64,000 nucleotides of DNA from Kocuria rhizophila (lineage in GTDB: Bacteria > Actinomycetota > Actinomycetes > Actinomycetales > Micrococcaceae), in contig NZ_RCOM01000005.1 in assembly GCF_003667225.1 (NCBI RefSeq), forward strand, positions 1-64,000, in the 5' to 3' direction. A program made the position numbers and the translations under genes. Positions 17,027 to 25,456 of this stretch are shown here, in pieces (the stretch's first letter is position 1; every line of letters begins with the position of its first letter). The notes beneath the pieces are model-generated. The model was not told the origin of the DNA, ran no database searches, and saw only the letters and a list, made by a program, of their open reading frames with translations.

Positions 17027-17812
17027 ATGAACTGCACCGTCAACGCCTCGATCGTGTTCGCGGACCTCCCCCTGCTCGACCGCGCGGCCGCGGTCGCCCG
17101 GCACGGCTTCACGCGCGCGGAGTTCTGGTGGCCGTTCGACTCCCCCACCCCACCCCGTCAGGAGGTGGACGCCTTCGTGGCCTCCCTGCAGGACGCGGGC
17201 GTCCAGCTCACCGGGCTCAACTTCTACGCCGGGGACATGCCCGCCGGCGAGCGCGGCGTGCTCTCCCACCCCTCCCGCACGGCGGAGTTCCGCGCGAACG
17301 TGGACGTGGTCGCGGAGATCGCCCGCGCCACGGGGTGCCGCCACTTCAATGCGCTGCACGGCAACCGCCTTCACGGTCTCGCCGCGGAGGAGCAGCGGAC
17401 GACGGCGCTCGCGAACCTCCGCCACGCCGCGGACGTGCTCGCCCCGCTGGACGGGACGGTGCTGCTCGAACCGGTCTCCGGCGTCCCCGCCTACCCCCTC
17501 AGAACCGCGGCGGACGCGCTCGCGGTGGTCGAGGCCGTGGACCGAGGAAACGTGCGGCTACTCGCGGATTTCTACCACCTGGGCGTCAACGGCGACGACG
17601 TTCCCGCCGTCATCGAAGCTCACGCTGCGGACTTCGGGCACGTCCAGATCGCAGACGCCCCCGGTCGTCACGAACCGGGCACCGGCGGGCTGCCGCTGCT
17701 CGACTGGGTGGCCCGGTCCCGCGAGCTCGGCTACACCGGTGACGTCGCCCTCGAATACGTGCCGTCCCGCGAGGACCCGTTCGCATGGCTGCCGCGGTCG
17801 GAGCGGGCATGA
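17027..17812 (+). CDS. hyi: Hydroxypyruvate isomerase
   Basis: A 261-residue TIM-barrel isomerase interconverting hydroxypyruvate and tartronate semialdehyde. It has the Hyi layout: VNASIVFADLPLLDR at the start, GLNFYAGDMPAGERG, FNALHGNR, LLEPVSGVPAYPL, LLADFYHLGVNGDD and HVQIADAPGRHEPGTG, including the metal-binding Glu, Asp and His positions. ATG at 17027 follows GGATG. It stands upstream of glycerate kinase and allantoinase on the same strand, so it belongs to conversion of glyoxylate carbon to glycerate. Glyoxylate carboligase and the reductase are not in the window. Confidence 0.9.
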   Translation: MNCTVNASIVFADLPLLDRAAAVARHGFTRAEFWWPFDSPTPPRQEVDAFVASLQDAGVQLTGLNFYAGDMPAGERGVLSHPSRTAEFRANVDVVAEIARATGCRHFNALHGNRLHGLAAEEQRTTALANLRHAADVLAPLDGTVLLEPVSGVPAYPLRTAADALAVVEAVDRGNVRLLADFYHLGVNGDDVPAVIEAHAADFGHVQIADAPGRHEPGTGGLPLLDWVARSRELGYTGDVALEYVPSREDPFAWLPRSERA

Positions 17813-17917
17813 GCGCGGCGTCACCGGTCACGTGCCTGGCCTCCCCGTGCACGTTCGAGCGCCCGCGCAGAGCGGTGCCAGCGCGCTCCCGACGGGCGGT
17901 GCGCGGAACGGGGCCCC

Positions 17918-17927
17918 GCGGCGTCGT
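17918..17927 (-). repeat. Single copy of dispersed word ACGACGCCGC (intergenic)
   Basis: GCGGCGTCGT lies between hyi and glycerate kinase, embedded between two direct copies of GGCCCCGCGG (starting near 17912 and 17939). Confidence 0.6.
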
Positions 17928-18005
17928 CGTGCTGGAATGGCCCCGCGGGGCGCACACCACCGGGGCGCTCCGGCCGTGACCGAGACCGTTCCGCGAGGAG
18001 GCGCC

Positions 18006-19136
18006 GTGCGCATCGTGGTGGCACCCGACAAGTTCAAGGGCTCCGTGACCGCCCGCGAGGCCGCCGCGCACCTCGCGGCCGGGATCCGGGACGCCACCCC
18101 GGAGGCGGACGTGGTGGAGCTGCCCGTGGCCGACGGCGGCGAGGGCACGCTCGACGCCGCCCGGGAGGCCGGTTTCACGCGCCAGGACCTCACCGTCACG
18201 GGCCCCGCGGGCGATCCCGTGGCCGCGGCGTGGGCCCGGCGCGGGGACGAGGCCGTGGTCGAGATGGCGCTGGCCTCGGGCCTGGCCGCTCTGCCCCACC
18301 ACGACGGCGAGCCCGTGCTGCAGGCCCGCACCGCCACGAGCCAGGGCACGGGCGAGCTGATCGCCGCCGCCCTGGACGCCGGGTGCACCCGCGTGGTCCT
18401 GGGCGTGGGCGGCAGCGCCACCACGGACGGCGGCGCCGGGATGCTCACCGCCCTGGGTCTGCGCCTGCTGGACGAGCACGGCGAGCCCCTCCTCCGCGGC
18501 GGCGCGGCTCTCGCGCACCTGCGCACCGTGGACGCCTCCCGGCTGCACCCCCGCGTGCGGGAGGCGCAGTTCGTGCTGGCCGCGGACGTGGACAACCCCC
18601 TGACGGGTCCGCGCGGCGCCGCTGCCGTCTTCGGCCCCCAGAAGGGCGCCTCGCCGCAGGACGTCACGGAGCTCGACGCCGCCCTGGGAACCTTCCGCGA
18701 CCGGCTCACCGTCGCGCTCGGCGAGCCCGCCCGCGCCGCCGCCGATGCCCCGGGAGCGGGTGCCGCCGGTGGCGTGGGGTACGCGGCGCTCGCCGTGCTC
18801 CGGGCCGAGCGCAGGCCCGGCGTGGACGTGGTCCTGGACCTCGTGGACCTGGACGCCGCCGTGGCGGGCGCGGACCTTCTCGTCACGGGCGAGGGCAGCC
18901 TGGACGAGCAGAGCCTGGGCGGCAAGACCCCGCTGGGCGTGCTGCGCGTGGGCCGGCGCCACGGGGTCCCGGTGATCGCGGTGTGCGGTCGCACCACGCT
19001 GTCCCCGGAGGCGCTGGCCGAAGCGGGCTTCGCCGCCGTCCACGAGCTGCGCGCCCTCGCCCCGGACACGAACACCTCCATGCGCGAGGCCCCGCGCCTG
19101 CTGCGTGAGGTGGGTCACCGCCTACGCTCGCAGTAG
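18006..19136 (+). CDS. glxK: Glycerate kinase (GlxK/GarK class)
   Basis: A 376-residue class I glycerate kinase phosphorylating D-glycerate with ATP, feeding glyoxylate-derived carbon into glycolysis. Visible are IVVAPDKFKGSVTAREAA at the N-terminus, VADGGEGTLDA, GVGGSATTDGGAGML and VTGEGSLDEQSLGGKTP, the standard family blocks. GTG at 18006 is six bases after AGGAGG; a GTG ten codons upstream is possible but less well placed. It is flanked by hyi and allantoinase on the same strand with gaps of about 190 and 60 bases. Codon use is like its neighbours. Confidence 0.92.
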   Translation: MRIVVAPDKFKGSVTAREAAAHLAAGIRDATPEADVVELPVADGGEGTLDAAREAGFTRQDLTVTGPAGDPVAAAWARRGDEAVVEMALASGLAALPHHDGEPVLQARTATSQGTGELIAAALDAGCTRVVLGVGGSATTDGGAGMLTALGLRLLDEHGEPLLRGGAALAHLRTVDASRLHPRVREAQFVLAADVDNPLTGPRGAAAVFGPQKGASPQDVTELDAALGTFRDRLTVALGEPARAAADAPGAGAAGGVGYAALAVLRAERRPGVDVVLDLVDLDAAVAGADLLVTGEGSLDEQSLGGKTPLGVLRVGRRHGVPVIAVCGRTTLSPEALAEAGFAAVHELRALAPDTNTSMREAPRLLREVGHRLRSQ

Positions 19137-19198
19137 CACCCGTACGCCCACCCACTTCTGCCGCATCACCGGCACGCCCCACCGAAAGGACCACCGAC

Positions 19199-20929
19199 AT
19201 GAACGCCTCACCCCAGCGCGGTTCCCGCAAGCCCTCGCACGACGACGCCGCGGCCCCGGACAGCGCGCCGCAGCGGCCCGAGGACGCGGTCGCCACGGAC
19301 CACGCCCGGAACGACGAGCAGGCCACGGTGGACGTGCGCGCGAAGGTGGAGCGGGCGGCGTCGTCCCCGGAGCGTGACGAGTCTCCCGAGGAGGTTGCGG
19401 AGCATAACTCGAACCTCGCGGAGACCCCCGAGAACCGCGCCGAACGGGGTGGTGAGCGTGCCGCGCAGATCGCGCTGGCCGCCGAGGTCAACGGTGCGGA
19501 GCACGTGCGCGAACTGATCCGGGAGTACCGAGCCGAGCACCATCTCACGGGGGCGGACGAGTCCGCGGAGGCCCGGGGCACCGGACGGCGGGACGGCGAG
19601 TTCGACCTCGTGGTCCGCGGCCACCGGGTGATGTGCGGGGACCACTTCGTGCCCCGGGAGGTGGGCGTGCGGAACGGGAAGATCGCCGCGATCGAGCCGC
19701 TCGGCGCCGGTCTGCAGGGCGCGCGGGTCGTGGAGCTCGCCGAGGACGAGACGCTGCTGCCCGGCCTCGTGGACACCCACGTGCACGTGAACGAGCCCGG
19801 GCGCACCGAGTGGGAGGGCTTCGCCACCGCCACCCGGGCGGCCGCGGCGGGCGGTGTGACCACCATCGTGGACATGCCCCTGAACTCCGTGCCCGCCACC
19901 GTGAACACGGCCGCACTCGAGTACAAGCGGCTGTTCGCCCAGCAGAACGCGTTCGTGGACATCGGCTTCTGGGGCGGCGCCGTGCCCGGCAACAAGTCCG
20001 ATCTGCGCCCCCTCCACGACGACGGCGTGTTCGGCTTCAAGTGCTTCCTGCTGCACTCCGGTGTGGACGAGTTCCCGCACCTGGAGGCGGACGAGATGGA
20101 GGAGGCGCTCGCCGAGATCAAGACCTTCGACTCGCTGCTGATCGTGCACGCGGAGGACTCCCGCACCATCGACAAGGCCCCGCAGCCCAAAGGCAACGTG
20201 TACGAGAACTTCCTGAAGTCCCGCCCGCGCGGTGCGGAGAACATCGCGATCGCGGAGGTCATCGAGCGCACCCGCTGGACCGGGGCCCGCTCGCACATCC
20301 TGCACCTGTCTTCCTCGGACGCAATCCCCATGATCCGCTCCGCCAAGAACGACGGCCTGGACATCACCGTGGAGACCTGCCCGCACTACCTCACGCTGCT
20401 CTCCGAGGAGATCCCGGACGGCGCCACCGCGTTCAAGTGCTGCCCGCCGGTGCGCGAGGTCTCCAACCGGGAGAAGCTGTGGGAGGGGCTGATCGACGGC
20501 ACCATCGACTACATCGTCTCGGACCACTCCCCCTCCACACTGGACCTCAAGGACCTGGGCAACGGGGACTTCGGGGTGGCGTGGGGCGGCGTCTCGTCGT
20601 TGCAGCTGGGCCTGTCCCTGATCTGGACCGAGGCGCGACGCCGCGGGGTCGGGCTCGAGCGCGTGGTGCGGTGGATGTCCACGCGCCCGGCCGAGCGCGT
20701 GGGCCTGCGCGGCAAGGGCAAGCTGTCCCTGGGCTACGACGCGGACATGGCGGTCTTCGCCGCGGACGAGAGCTACGTGGTAGACGCCCAGCGCCTGAAC
20801 CACAAGAACCCCATCACCCCGGACCAGGGCAAGGTGCTCTCCGGGAAGGTTCGTCGCACGTTCGTGGGCGGGCACGAGGTGGACTACGAGACGCCCACGG
20901 GCCGTCTTCTGAGCCGCGGCCAGGCCTGA
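19199..20929 (+). CDS. allB: Allantoinase with long N-terminal extension
   Basis: A 576-residue cyclic amidohydrolase opening allantoin to allantoate. The metal site HVHVNEPGRTEWEGF, the Lys region FGFKCFLLHS, the His in LIVHAEDS and ILHLSSSDA, and the Asp in VSDHSPSTLDLK are all visible. Typical allantoinases are about 450 residues; here the catalytic domain begins only near residue 135. The first 85 residues are acidic, low-complexity and contain two copies of the dispersed word (reading DDAA and AASS). Residues 85-115 could form a helix. AAAGGA precedes the ATG, so the long start looks real. A perfect terminator follows. It works with hyi and glxK on purine-derived glyoxylate. Confidence 0.9.
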   Translation: MNASPQRGSRKPSHDDAAAPDSAPQRPEDAVATDHARNDEQATVDVRAKVERAASSPERDESPEEVAEHNSNLAETPENRAERGGERAAQIALAAEVNGAEHVRELIREYRAEHHLTGADESAEARGTGRRDGEFDLVVRGHRVMCGDHFVPREVGVRNGKIAAIEPLGAGLQGARVVELAEDETLLPGLVDTHVHVNEPGRTEWEGFATATRAAAAGGVTTIVDMPLNSVPATVNTAALEYKRLFAQQNAFVDIGFWGGAVPGNKSDLRPLHDDGVFGFKCFLLHSGVDEFPHLEADEMEEALAEIKTFDSLLIVHAEDSRTIDKAPQPKGNVYENFLKSRPRGAENIAIAEVIERTRWTGARSHILHLSSSDAIPMIRSAKNDGLDITVETCPHYLTLLSEEIPDGATAFKCCPPVREVSNREKLWEGLIDGTIDYIVSDHSPSTLDLKDLGNGDFGVAWGGVSSLQLGLSLIWTEARRRGVGLERVVRWMSTRPAERVGLRGKGKLSLGYDADMAVFAADESYVVDAQRLNHKNPITPDQGKVLSGKVRRTFVGGHEVDYETPTGRLLSRGQA

Positions 20930-20930
20930 C

Positions 20931-20970
20931 GACGACGCCGTGCCCCGCCTTCGCGGGGCACGGCGTCGTC
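20931..20970 (+). terminator. Perfect 18-bp hairpin terminator after allantoinase
   Basis: Arms 20931-20948 and 20953-20970 are exact complements around a CTTC tetraloop. The arms begin GACGACGCCGTG, a one-base variant of the dispersed word in inverted pair. It starts two bases after the stop codon. Confidence 0.85.
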
Positions 20971-21011
20971 TGCCCGTCGTCCAGGTCCGGGCGTTCGGGA
21001 CGACGGCGCTG

Positions 21012-21569
21012 TCAGACTTTCCAGGGGGTCACGAAGTCGTTCGCGGGTCGTCCTTCGACCGCCGCGAGCAGTTCAGCGGCCTGGGCGCCGTCGATCTCCT
21101 CACGGATGATGTCGGCGTGTCCCGCGTGCCGGGCGAACTCCTCCACGTGGTGCACGTAGAGGTACCGCAGTTTCGCCGGGCGGGCTTCGTCCATGCCCAC
21201 CCAGGGCATGGGGCCCACGGGCAGTTCTGCTTCGAGATCCCCTTCACGGCACATCTCCATGTACTGGCCGCGGACCGCGTCGAAGGTCTCCAGCAGCGTC
21301 GCGATGTCCTCATCATCCGACGCTGTGAAGCTCGCGAAGAACGCCTCGAACGGCTGGTCGTGCTCGTGGTGTCCAGCTCCGGAGAGTGACTGCTTCATGC
21401 AGAAGATGATGTGTTTGGTGATCCCGCTGATGCTCAAAGCGCTGCGCAGGGGAGCGCAGCGTGCCTGGGCATCGTCGAGCCCGTAGGAACTCGCGCGAAT
21501 CGCATCGAGCTGAACGTCCAGGTATTTGCAGAGAGTGGTGCGTTCGTCGTCGATCTGGGGCAGGTACAC
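21012..21569 (-). CDS. DinB/DUF664-type putative metal-dependent thiol transferase
   Basis: A 185-residue helical-bundle protein of the DinB (DUF664) superfamily. The N-terminal helix LCKYLDVQLDAIRASSYGL, the conserved SALSISGITKHI and the C-terminal YLYVHHVEEFARHAGHADIIREEIDG supply three His candidates for metal. Actinobacterial relatives include mycothiol-dependent S-transferases, so thiol-linked detoxification is a possibility. It is divergent from a WYL regulator with palindromes in the gap, suggesting regulation by that neighbour. The exact reaction is unknown. Confidence 0.75.
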   Translation of the reverse strand: MYLPQIDDERTTLCKYLDVQLDAIRASSYGLDDAQARCAPLRSALSISGITKHIIFCMKQSLSGAGHHEHDQPFEAFFASFTASDDEDIATLLETFDAVRGQYMEMCREGDLEAELPVGPMPWVGMDEARPAKLRYLYVHHVEEFARHAGHADIIREEIDGAQAAELLAAVEGRPANDFVTPWKV

Positions 21570-21598
21570 GGTGATGTCCTCTCAAGGTCAGCGGGTGC

Positions 21599-21642
21599 TG
21601 TCAGGAACATGACACCTGGGCATGCGGACAGCTCCAGTCCGC
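21599..21642. promoter_or_regulatory. Candidate operators between DinB-like and WYL-regulator genes
   Basis: Two inverted repeats lie in the 94-base divergent gap: TGTCA-N6-TGACA (21599-21614) and GCGGAC-N7-GTCCGC (21624-21642). Either could be bound by the adjacent HTH/WYL regulator. The assignment rests only on position and symmetry. Confidence 0.4.
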
Positions 21643-21663
21643 TGTGTCCGAGAGAATGCAGAC

Positions 21664-22620
21664 ATGGCCGACACCACTCAGCGCGTCCTGCGCCTGCTCG
21701 GGCTGCTGGAAGCGCGCACCACCTGGCAGGCGCACGAGCTCGCCGCCCGCATGGACGTCACGGAGCGCACCGTGCGCCGGGACGTCACCAGATTGCGGCA
21801 GCTGGGCTATCCGGTGGAGGCCGCGCGGGGGTTGGACGGCGGGTACCGCATGGGTGCCGGGCGCCGCCTTCCTCCTCTGCTGCTCGACGACGACGAAGCC
21901 ATCGCGCTGGTTGCCTGCCTCCGGATGGGCGCGCTCTCGGGAGCTGACGAGGTGGGAGAAGCAGCACTGCGTGCGCTGACGAAGCTCGACCAGGTTTTGC
22001 CCCCAAGACTGCGCGCCCTCGCCTCGGCCGTCGACCGGGCCACCCGCGCCATCCCGGGCAACCGCCCACCCGTGGACCTCGCAGTTCTGCAACGGCTCGC
22101 CACGTCGCAGCGCGACCGCGCGCTGGTACGTTTCGACTACTGCAAGGCCACGGGTGAGACGAGCGCACGGGAAGTGGAGCCGGCGCGTCTCCTGACGCAG
22201 GGCGAGCACTGGTACCTGCAAGGTTTCGACCGCGGCCGGGACGACTGGCGGGTGTTCCGTCTGGACCGGATGACCGACCTCCGCAGCACCACCTGGCGCT
22301 TCGACCCACGGGAGACACCTCCACCGGAGTTCCAGCAGGATCTCCCCCACCGCTACCCCTGTCGTGTCCGTGTGGCAATGGGAATCGACGTGGAGAAGGT
22401 CCGTGCCCGGGTCCCGGCGCCCTACCGGGCCGACCTCGAATCCACTCCCCACGGCTGCCGGTTCCTGGTGGGTGCACCCGACTGGGACGACCTCGCCTGG
22501 CACATGCTGTGGATCAGTCGCGATCTCAAAACTCCCCTGACAGTTCTCGACGGTCCAGGAGCAGACCCGTTCCGAGAGGCTATGGCCCGCATTTCGGACC
22601 TGGCGCGCAGCACACGCTGA
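21664..22620 (+). CDS. HTH/WYL-domain transcriptional regulator (YafY type)
   Basis: A 318-residue regulator. Residues 1-60 form a DeoR-type winged helix (ELAARMDVTERTVRRDVTRLRQLGYPVEAARGLDGGYRM). A WYL ligand-binding domain follows (LVRFDYCKATGE, LTQGEHWYLQGFDRGRDDWRVFRLDRM). A C-terminal extension completes it. WYL domains sense nucleic acid or small ligands. Start ATG 21664 (MADTTQRVLRLL) is taken from the HTH layout; the in-frame start at 21622 lacks support. The divergent DinB-like gene is the likely target. Confidence 0.88.
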   Translation: MADTTQRVLRLLGLLEARTTWQAHELAARMDVTERTVRRDVTRLRQLGYPVEAARGLDGGYRMGAGRRLPPLLLDDDEAIALVACLRMGALSGADEVGEAALRALTKLDQVLPPRLRALASAVDRATRAIPGNRPPVDLAVLQRLATSQRDRALVRFDYCKATGETSAREVEPARLLTQGEHWYLQGFDRGRDDWRVFRLDRMTDLRSTTWRFDPRETPPPEFQQDLPHRYPCRVRVAMGIDVEKVRARVPAPYRADLESTPHGCRFLVGAPDWDDLAWHMLWISRDLKTPLTVLDGPGADPFREAMARISDLARSTR

Positions 22621-22694
22621 GGAGTCCCGGCCAGGGCCGATCGCCGCAGGCCATGAGAGACCGATGGTTCGGAGTCCTCCGTTTGAACTCCAGG

Positions 22695-23075
22695 TCAATC
22701 AGGACGGACAGCACTCAGGCAGAAGAGGTGCCCGACCGGATCGAGCATGACCCTCCACTGTTCGGGGAAAGGCTGGAAATCGGCTTCGCGGGCCCCGATC
22801 TTGAGGGCCGCCGCCACATCGGCGTCAAGGTCGTCAGCCGCGAGGTCCAGGTGCATCTGTTGGAACTGAGGCCCCTGCGGCCATGTCGGCGGTTCGTACT
22901 CGTTCACCCGCATCAGCGTCAGCATGGGGCCTGCTCCGCTCAGGCAGATGACACCCCGGTCAGGGGTGGCGAAGGCTTCCTCGAGTCCGAGCAGGCTCTT
23001 GTAGAAGGGGGCAAGGTCGTCGGGGCTGGGGCAGTCGATGGAGATCGACGCGAGGGGCGCCACACGAGTAGTCAT
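22695..23075 (-). CDS. VOC-family (glyoxalase/bleomycin-resistance fold) protein
   Basis: A 126-residue single VOC domain. It has the beta-alpha-beta layout starting ASISIDCPSPDDLAPFYKSLLGLEE, a middle HLDLAADDLDADVAAALKIGA and the final RVMLDPVGHLFCLSAV with the metal-ligand region. Such proteins act in detoxification, antibiotic binding or ring cleavage, and this size often forms a dimer. It is convergent with the WYL regulator. No sequence clue fixes the substrate. Confidence 0.8.
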   Translation of the reverse strand: MTTRVAPLASISIDCPSPDDLAPFYKSLLGLEEAFATPDRGVICLSGAGPMLTLMRVNEYEPPTWPQGPQFQQMHLDLAADDLDADVAAALKIGAREADFQPFPEQWRVMLDPVGHLFCLSAVRPD

Positions 23076-23359
23076 GCACTGACGGTAGAAGATGTCACCG
23101 ACAACGGCAGTTCACTGTGTCAACGGTGGATCTCACTGATGAAAACTCTCAGGTTGTCCCGTGGTCCGTTGTGATGGTGCTGATCCGCTGGGCAAGCCGG
23201 GTTTGCTGCTACCTGGCCGTGCGACAGTCCCCGTCTGCCCTGCTTCCCCCGGGGAAGCTGGCGATTCCACCGGAACTGTGTCTTGCGGCAGCCGTCCTCC
23301 TCCGCCAGGATCAGCGGAAAGGAACCGCCCCGCCGGGGCACCAGGGGGAGGGAATGGTC

Positions 23360-23566
23360 ATGACCGAGAAGAAGACCGCCAGGGTGCAGTACGGGGTCAA
23401 AATGTTCGTCTACATCGGAGCCGCCTTGGCGATTCTGGCCAGCATCGTGGCCATCACTCTGAAGCTCTCGGCGGGGACCACGTCCGGCCTGTTCTACTCG
23501 TACTCCACGATCGCCATCGCGGTGCTCCTCATCATCTTCGTGAGGAGCAGTCCCCAGGCCAAGTGA
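23360..23566 (+). CDS. Small two-segment membrane protein, unknown
   Basis: A 68-residue protein with a short charged N-terminus (MTEKKTARVQYGVK), two hydrophobic helices (about residues 15-35 and 45-62) and a short basic tail. ATG 23360 is seven bases after GGGGGAGG; an in-frame ATG two codons earlier is too close to it. I do not recognise the family. It lies alone between a divergent VOC gene and a methyltransferase gene 88 bases downstream. The preceding 284 bases hold no gene that I can support. Confidence 0.6.
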   Translation: MTEKKTARVQYGVKMFVYIGAALAILASIVAITLKLSAGTTSGLFYSYSTIAIAVLLIIFVRSSPQAK

Positions 23567-23654
23567 CGACCCCGGACTCCAGCGCCACCACGGGCTCGTC
23601 TCACCAGGTGATCCTGTCTTTTCCTGAGCTTTACCCGCGCCTTACGGTGCCCTC

Positions 23655-24506
23655 ATGACCACCTCGCCCAGCTCGGGAGCAACCCCTCGCTACAGCCACG
23701 GCCACCAGCCTGCGGTCCTCGCCTCCCACGGCACCCGGACGGCAGCGAACAGCTGCGCCTATTTCCTCGACCGGCTGCGTCCCGGGATGCGGGTTCTCGA
23801 CCTGGGGTGCGGCCCCGGCTCGATCACCCTGGACCTGGCGGAAATCGTGGGCCCCGCCGGGGAGGTGGTCGGCGTGGATTTCTCCGAGGAGGCCGTCGCC
23901 GCGGCACGTGAGAACGCGCGGACGCGGGCGGACACGACCGCCACGTTCCTCGCCTCGGACTTCTTCACCGTGGACGTCGAGCCCGGTTCGTTCGACGTGG
24001 TCCACGCCCACCAGGTGCTCCAGCACGTTCCCGACCCGGTGGCGGCACTGGACGCGATGGCGGGCTACTGCGCCGAGGACGGGATCATCGCATGCCGCGA
24101 CGCCGACTACGGGGTCATGGTCTGGTACCCCGAGAACGCGGGCCTCGACCGGTGGCGGGAGACGTACTGCGCGAGCTCCCGGGCTCTGGGCGGCGAACCG
24201 GATGCCGGGCGGCGGCTCCGGGCCTGGGCAAACGAGGCGGGGCTCGACGTCGAGACCGCCCAGTCCTCTACGTGGACCTACGCGACCCCCGAGACGACCC
24301 GCTGGTGGGGCGGCTCCCAGGCCGAACGCGTCCGCACCTCCGGTTTCGCCGTCCGGGCGCGAGAGCAGGGTCTCTCCCTCGCCGAGGTCGAGCAGATCGC
24401 CGTGGCCTGGCAGGACTGGGGCCGGTCCCCCGACGCCTGGTTCTGCATGCCCCACGGCGAGCTCATTGCGCGCCCCAACCTTGCAGCCCATCAGGGAAAG
24501 GCTTAA
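23655..24506 (+). CDS. SAM-dependent class I methyltransferase
   Basis: A 283-residue methyltransferase with motif I VLDLGCGPGSITLDLAE (about residues 47-63), motif II GVDFSEEAVAAAREN, and the HAHQVLQHVPDPVAALDAM segment. A long C-terminal part includes two Trp-rich stretches (TWTYATPETTRWWGGSQ, AWQDWGRSPDAWF). It resembles UbiE/Coq5-like and small-molecule methyltransferases; the substrate is unknown. ATG at 23655 begins MTTSPSSGATPRYSHGHQP. It ends 27 bases before the convergent abiEii stop. Confidence 0.85.
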   Translation: MTTSPSSGATPRYSHGHQPAVLASHGTRTAANSCAYFLDRLRPGMRVLDLGCGPGSITLDLAEIVGPAGEVVGVDFSEEAVAAARENARTRADTTATFLASDFFTVDVEPGSFDVVHAHQVLQHVPDPVAALDAMAGYCAEDGIIACRDADYGVMVWYPENAGLDRWRETYCASSRALGGEPDAGRRLRAWANEAGLDVETAQSSTWTYATPETTRWWGGSQAERVRTSGFAVRAREQGLSLAEVEQIAVAWQDWGRSPDAWFCMPHGELIARPNLAAHQGKA

Positions 24507-24532
24507 TTGACCTCAGCCCCCGCCGACGGGAC

Positions 24533-25456
24533 TCACTCCCTCTCCCAGGCAAGTCTCTCCGGGGACCACAGACAGTCCTCGGCAGAGCCATCAAGCACCG
24601 GATCGAGGAACGCGGTGGTGAGCTCAACAGCGGCATCGAAGGTGAGGAAGTCCCCACACGCTGGAACACGCCTCGCTACGGGCGGATACAGGCGGTCCCA
24701 CGATTTCGGTGGGGCGAAGAACGGTGCTCCGGAGAGTCCGCGGTGTTCCCATTCGGCCGCAATGGCTTGTGAGAGTTCAATGCCGTTGACGTGCTGGGTC
24801 CGTGCGAGCACTACCAGGTCGACCAGATCTCGCACTCGGGTCGAAGACTGGTCCCCGGCGGAGCCGTACATGCTCTGCGTAGCGCAGAGCTTGTCAGCGA
24901 TGTGGTCGACCACGGGGTAGAGACTGACACGGGTTGGCGGGACGGCGGGAACGAGACCTGGACGGGTACGGACCTCTGGCGAGGCAGTCATCAGGGAACC
25001 TGTCACCACATCCACGCTGAAACTGTGGCGCCGCGTCACACCACAGTAGGCGTCGAGCGATACCTTGCAGCCGGCGATGCCCGGTTGCAGAACACCCCCG
25101 GACGCTGCGCGGACCCCGGTCACGGCGAATCGGAAATGGTCACCCAGATCAATGGCGACTGCCGCCCGCAGCGCCGATACGGCATCCTCAGGGTCAGCCA
25201 ATTCCGCCAGGAGGTCGACGTCCTTGGTCGTGCGCGCATCATGCACCCGAACGAGCACGGCGTTGCCTCCTTTGAGCACCCACCTCGCAGAGGGCGAAAC
25301 GAACACCCGGGCGAGAAAACGATCGACGACGAACCGTCTGATGACGGCCTCAACCGGAACCCCAGAGGTCATGGACTCCGTCTTGGCATGGGCTCTGGCT
25401 GCAGCCCAGAGTGCATTGCCATCCCGATAGGGAAACCCCTCCGTCATTTCCGTCAT
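24533..25456 (-). CDS. abiEii: AbiEii-type nucleotidyltransferase toxin
   Basis: A 307-residue toxin of the AbiEii/DUF1814 family, a type IV toxin-antitoxin component. The nucleotidyltransferase signature is WVLKGGNAVLVRVHDARTTKDVDLLAEL, giving the GG/N loop and the DxD acid pair. DHIADKLCATQ and the R-x-x-DLVDLVVL block follow, as in AbiEii. The toxin binds GTP; related toxins add nucleotides to tRNA. Its ATG overlaps the abiEi stop by four bases. The system causes abortive infection or growth arrest and is accessory. G+C is lower than neighbours by eye, consistent with transfer. Confidence 0.87.
   Translation of the reverse strand: MTEMTEGFPYRDGNALWAAARAHAKTESMTSGVPVEAVIRRFVVDRFLARVFVSPSARWVLKGGNAVLVRVHDARTTKDVDLLAELADPEDAVSALRAAVAIDLGDHFRFAVTGVRAASGGVLQPGIAGCKVSLDAYCGVTRRHSFSVDVVTGSLMTASPEVRTRPGLVPAVPPTRVSLYPVVDHIADKLCATQSMYGSAGDQSSTRVRDLVDLVVLARTQHVNGIELSQAIAAEWEHRGLSGAPFFAPPKSWDRLYPPVARRVPACGDFLTFDAAVELTTAFLDPVLDGSAEDCLWSPERLAWERE

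Noticed and set aside
17912-17948. Direct repeats GGCCCCGCGG as a functional element
   Set aside because: Only two short G+C-rich copies, which are easily produced by chance here.
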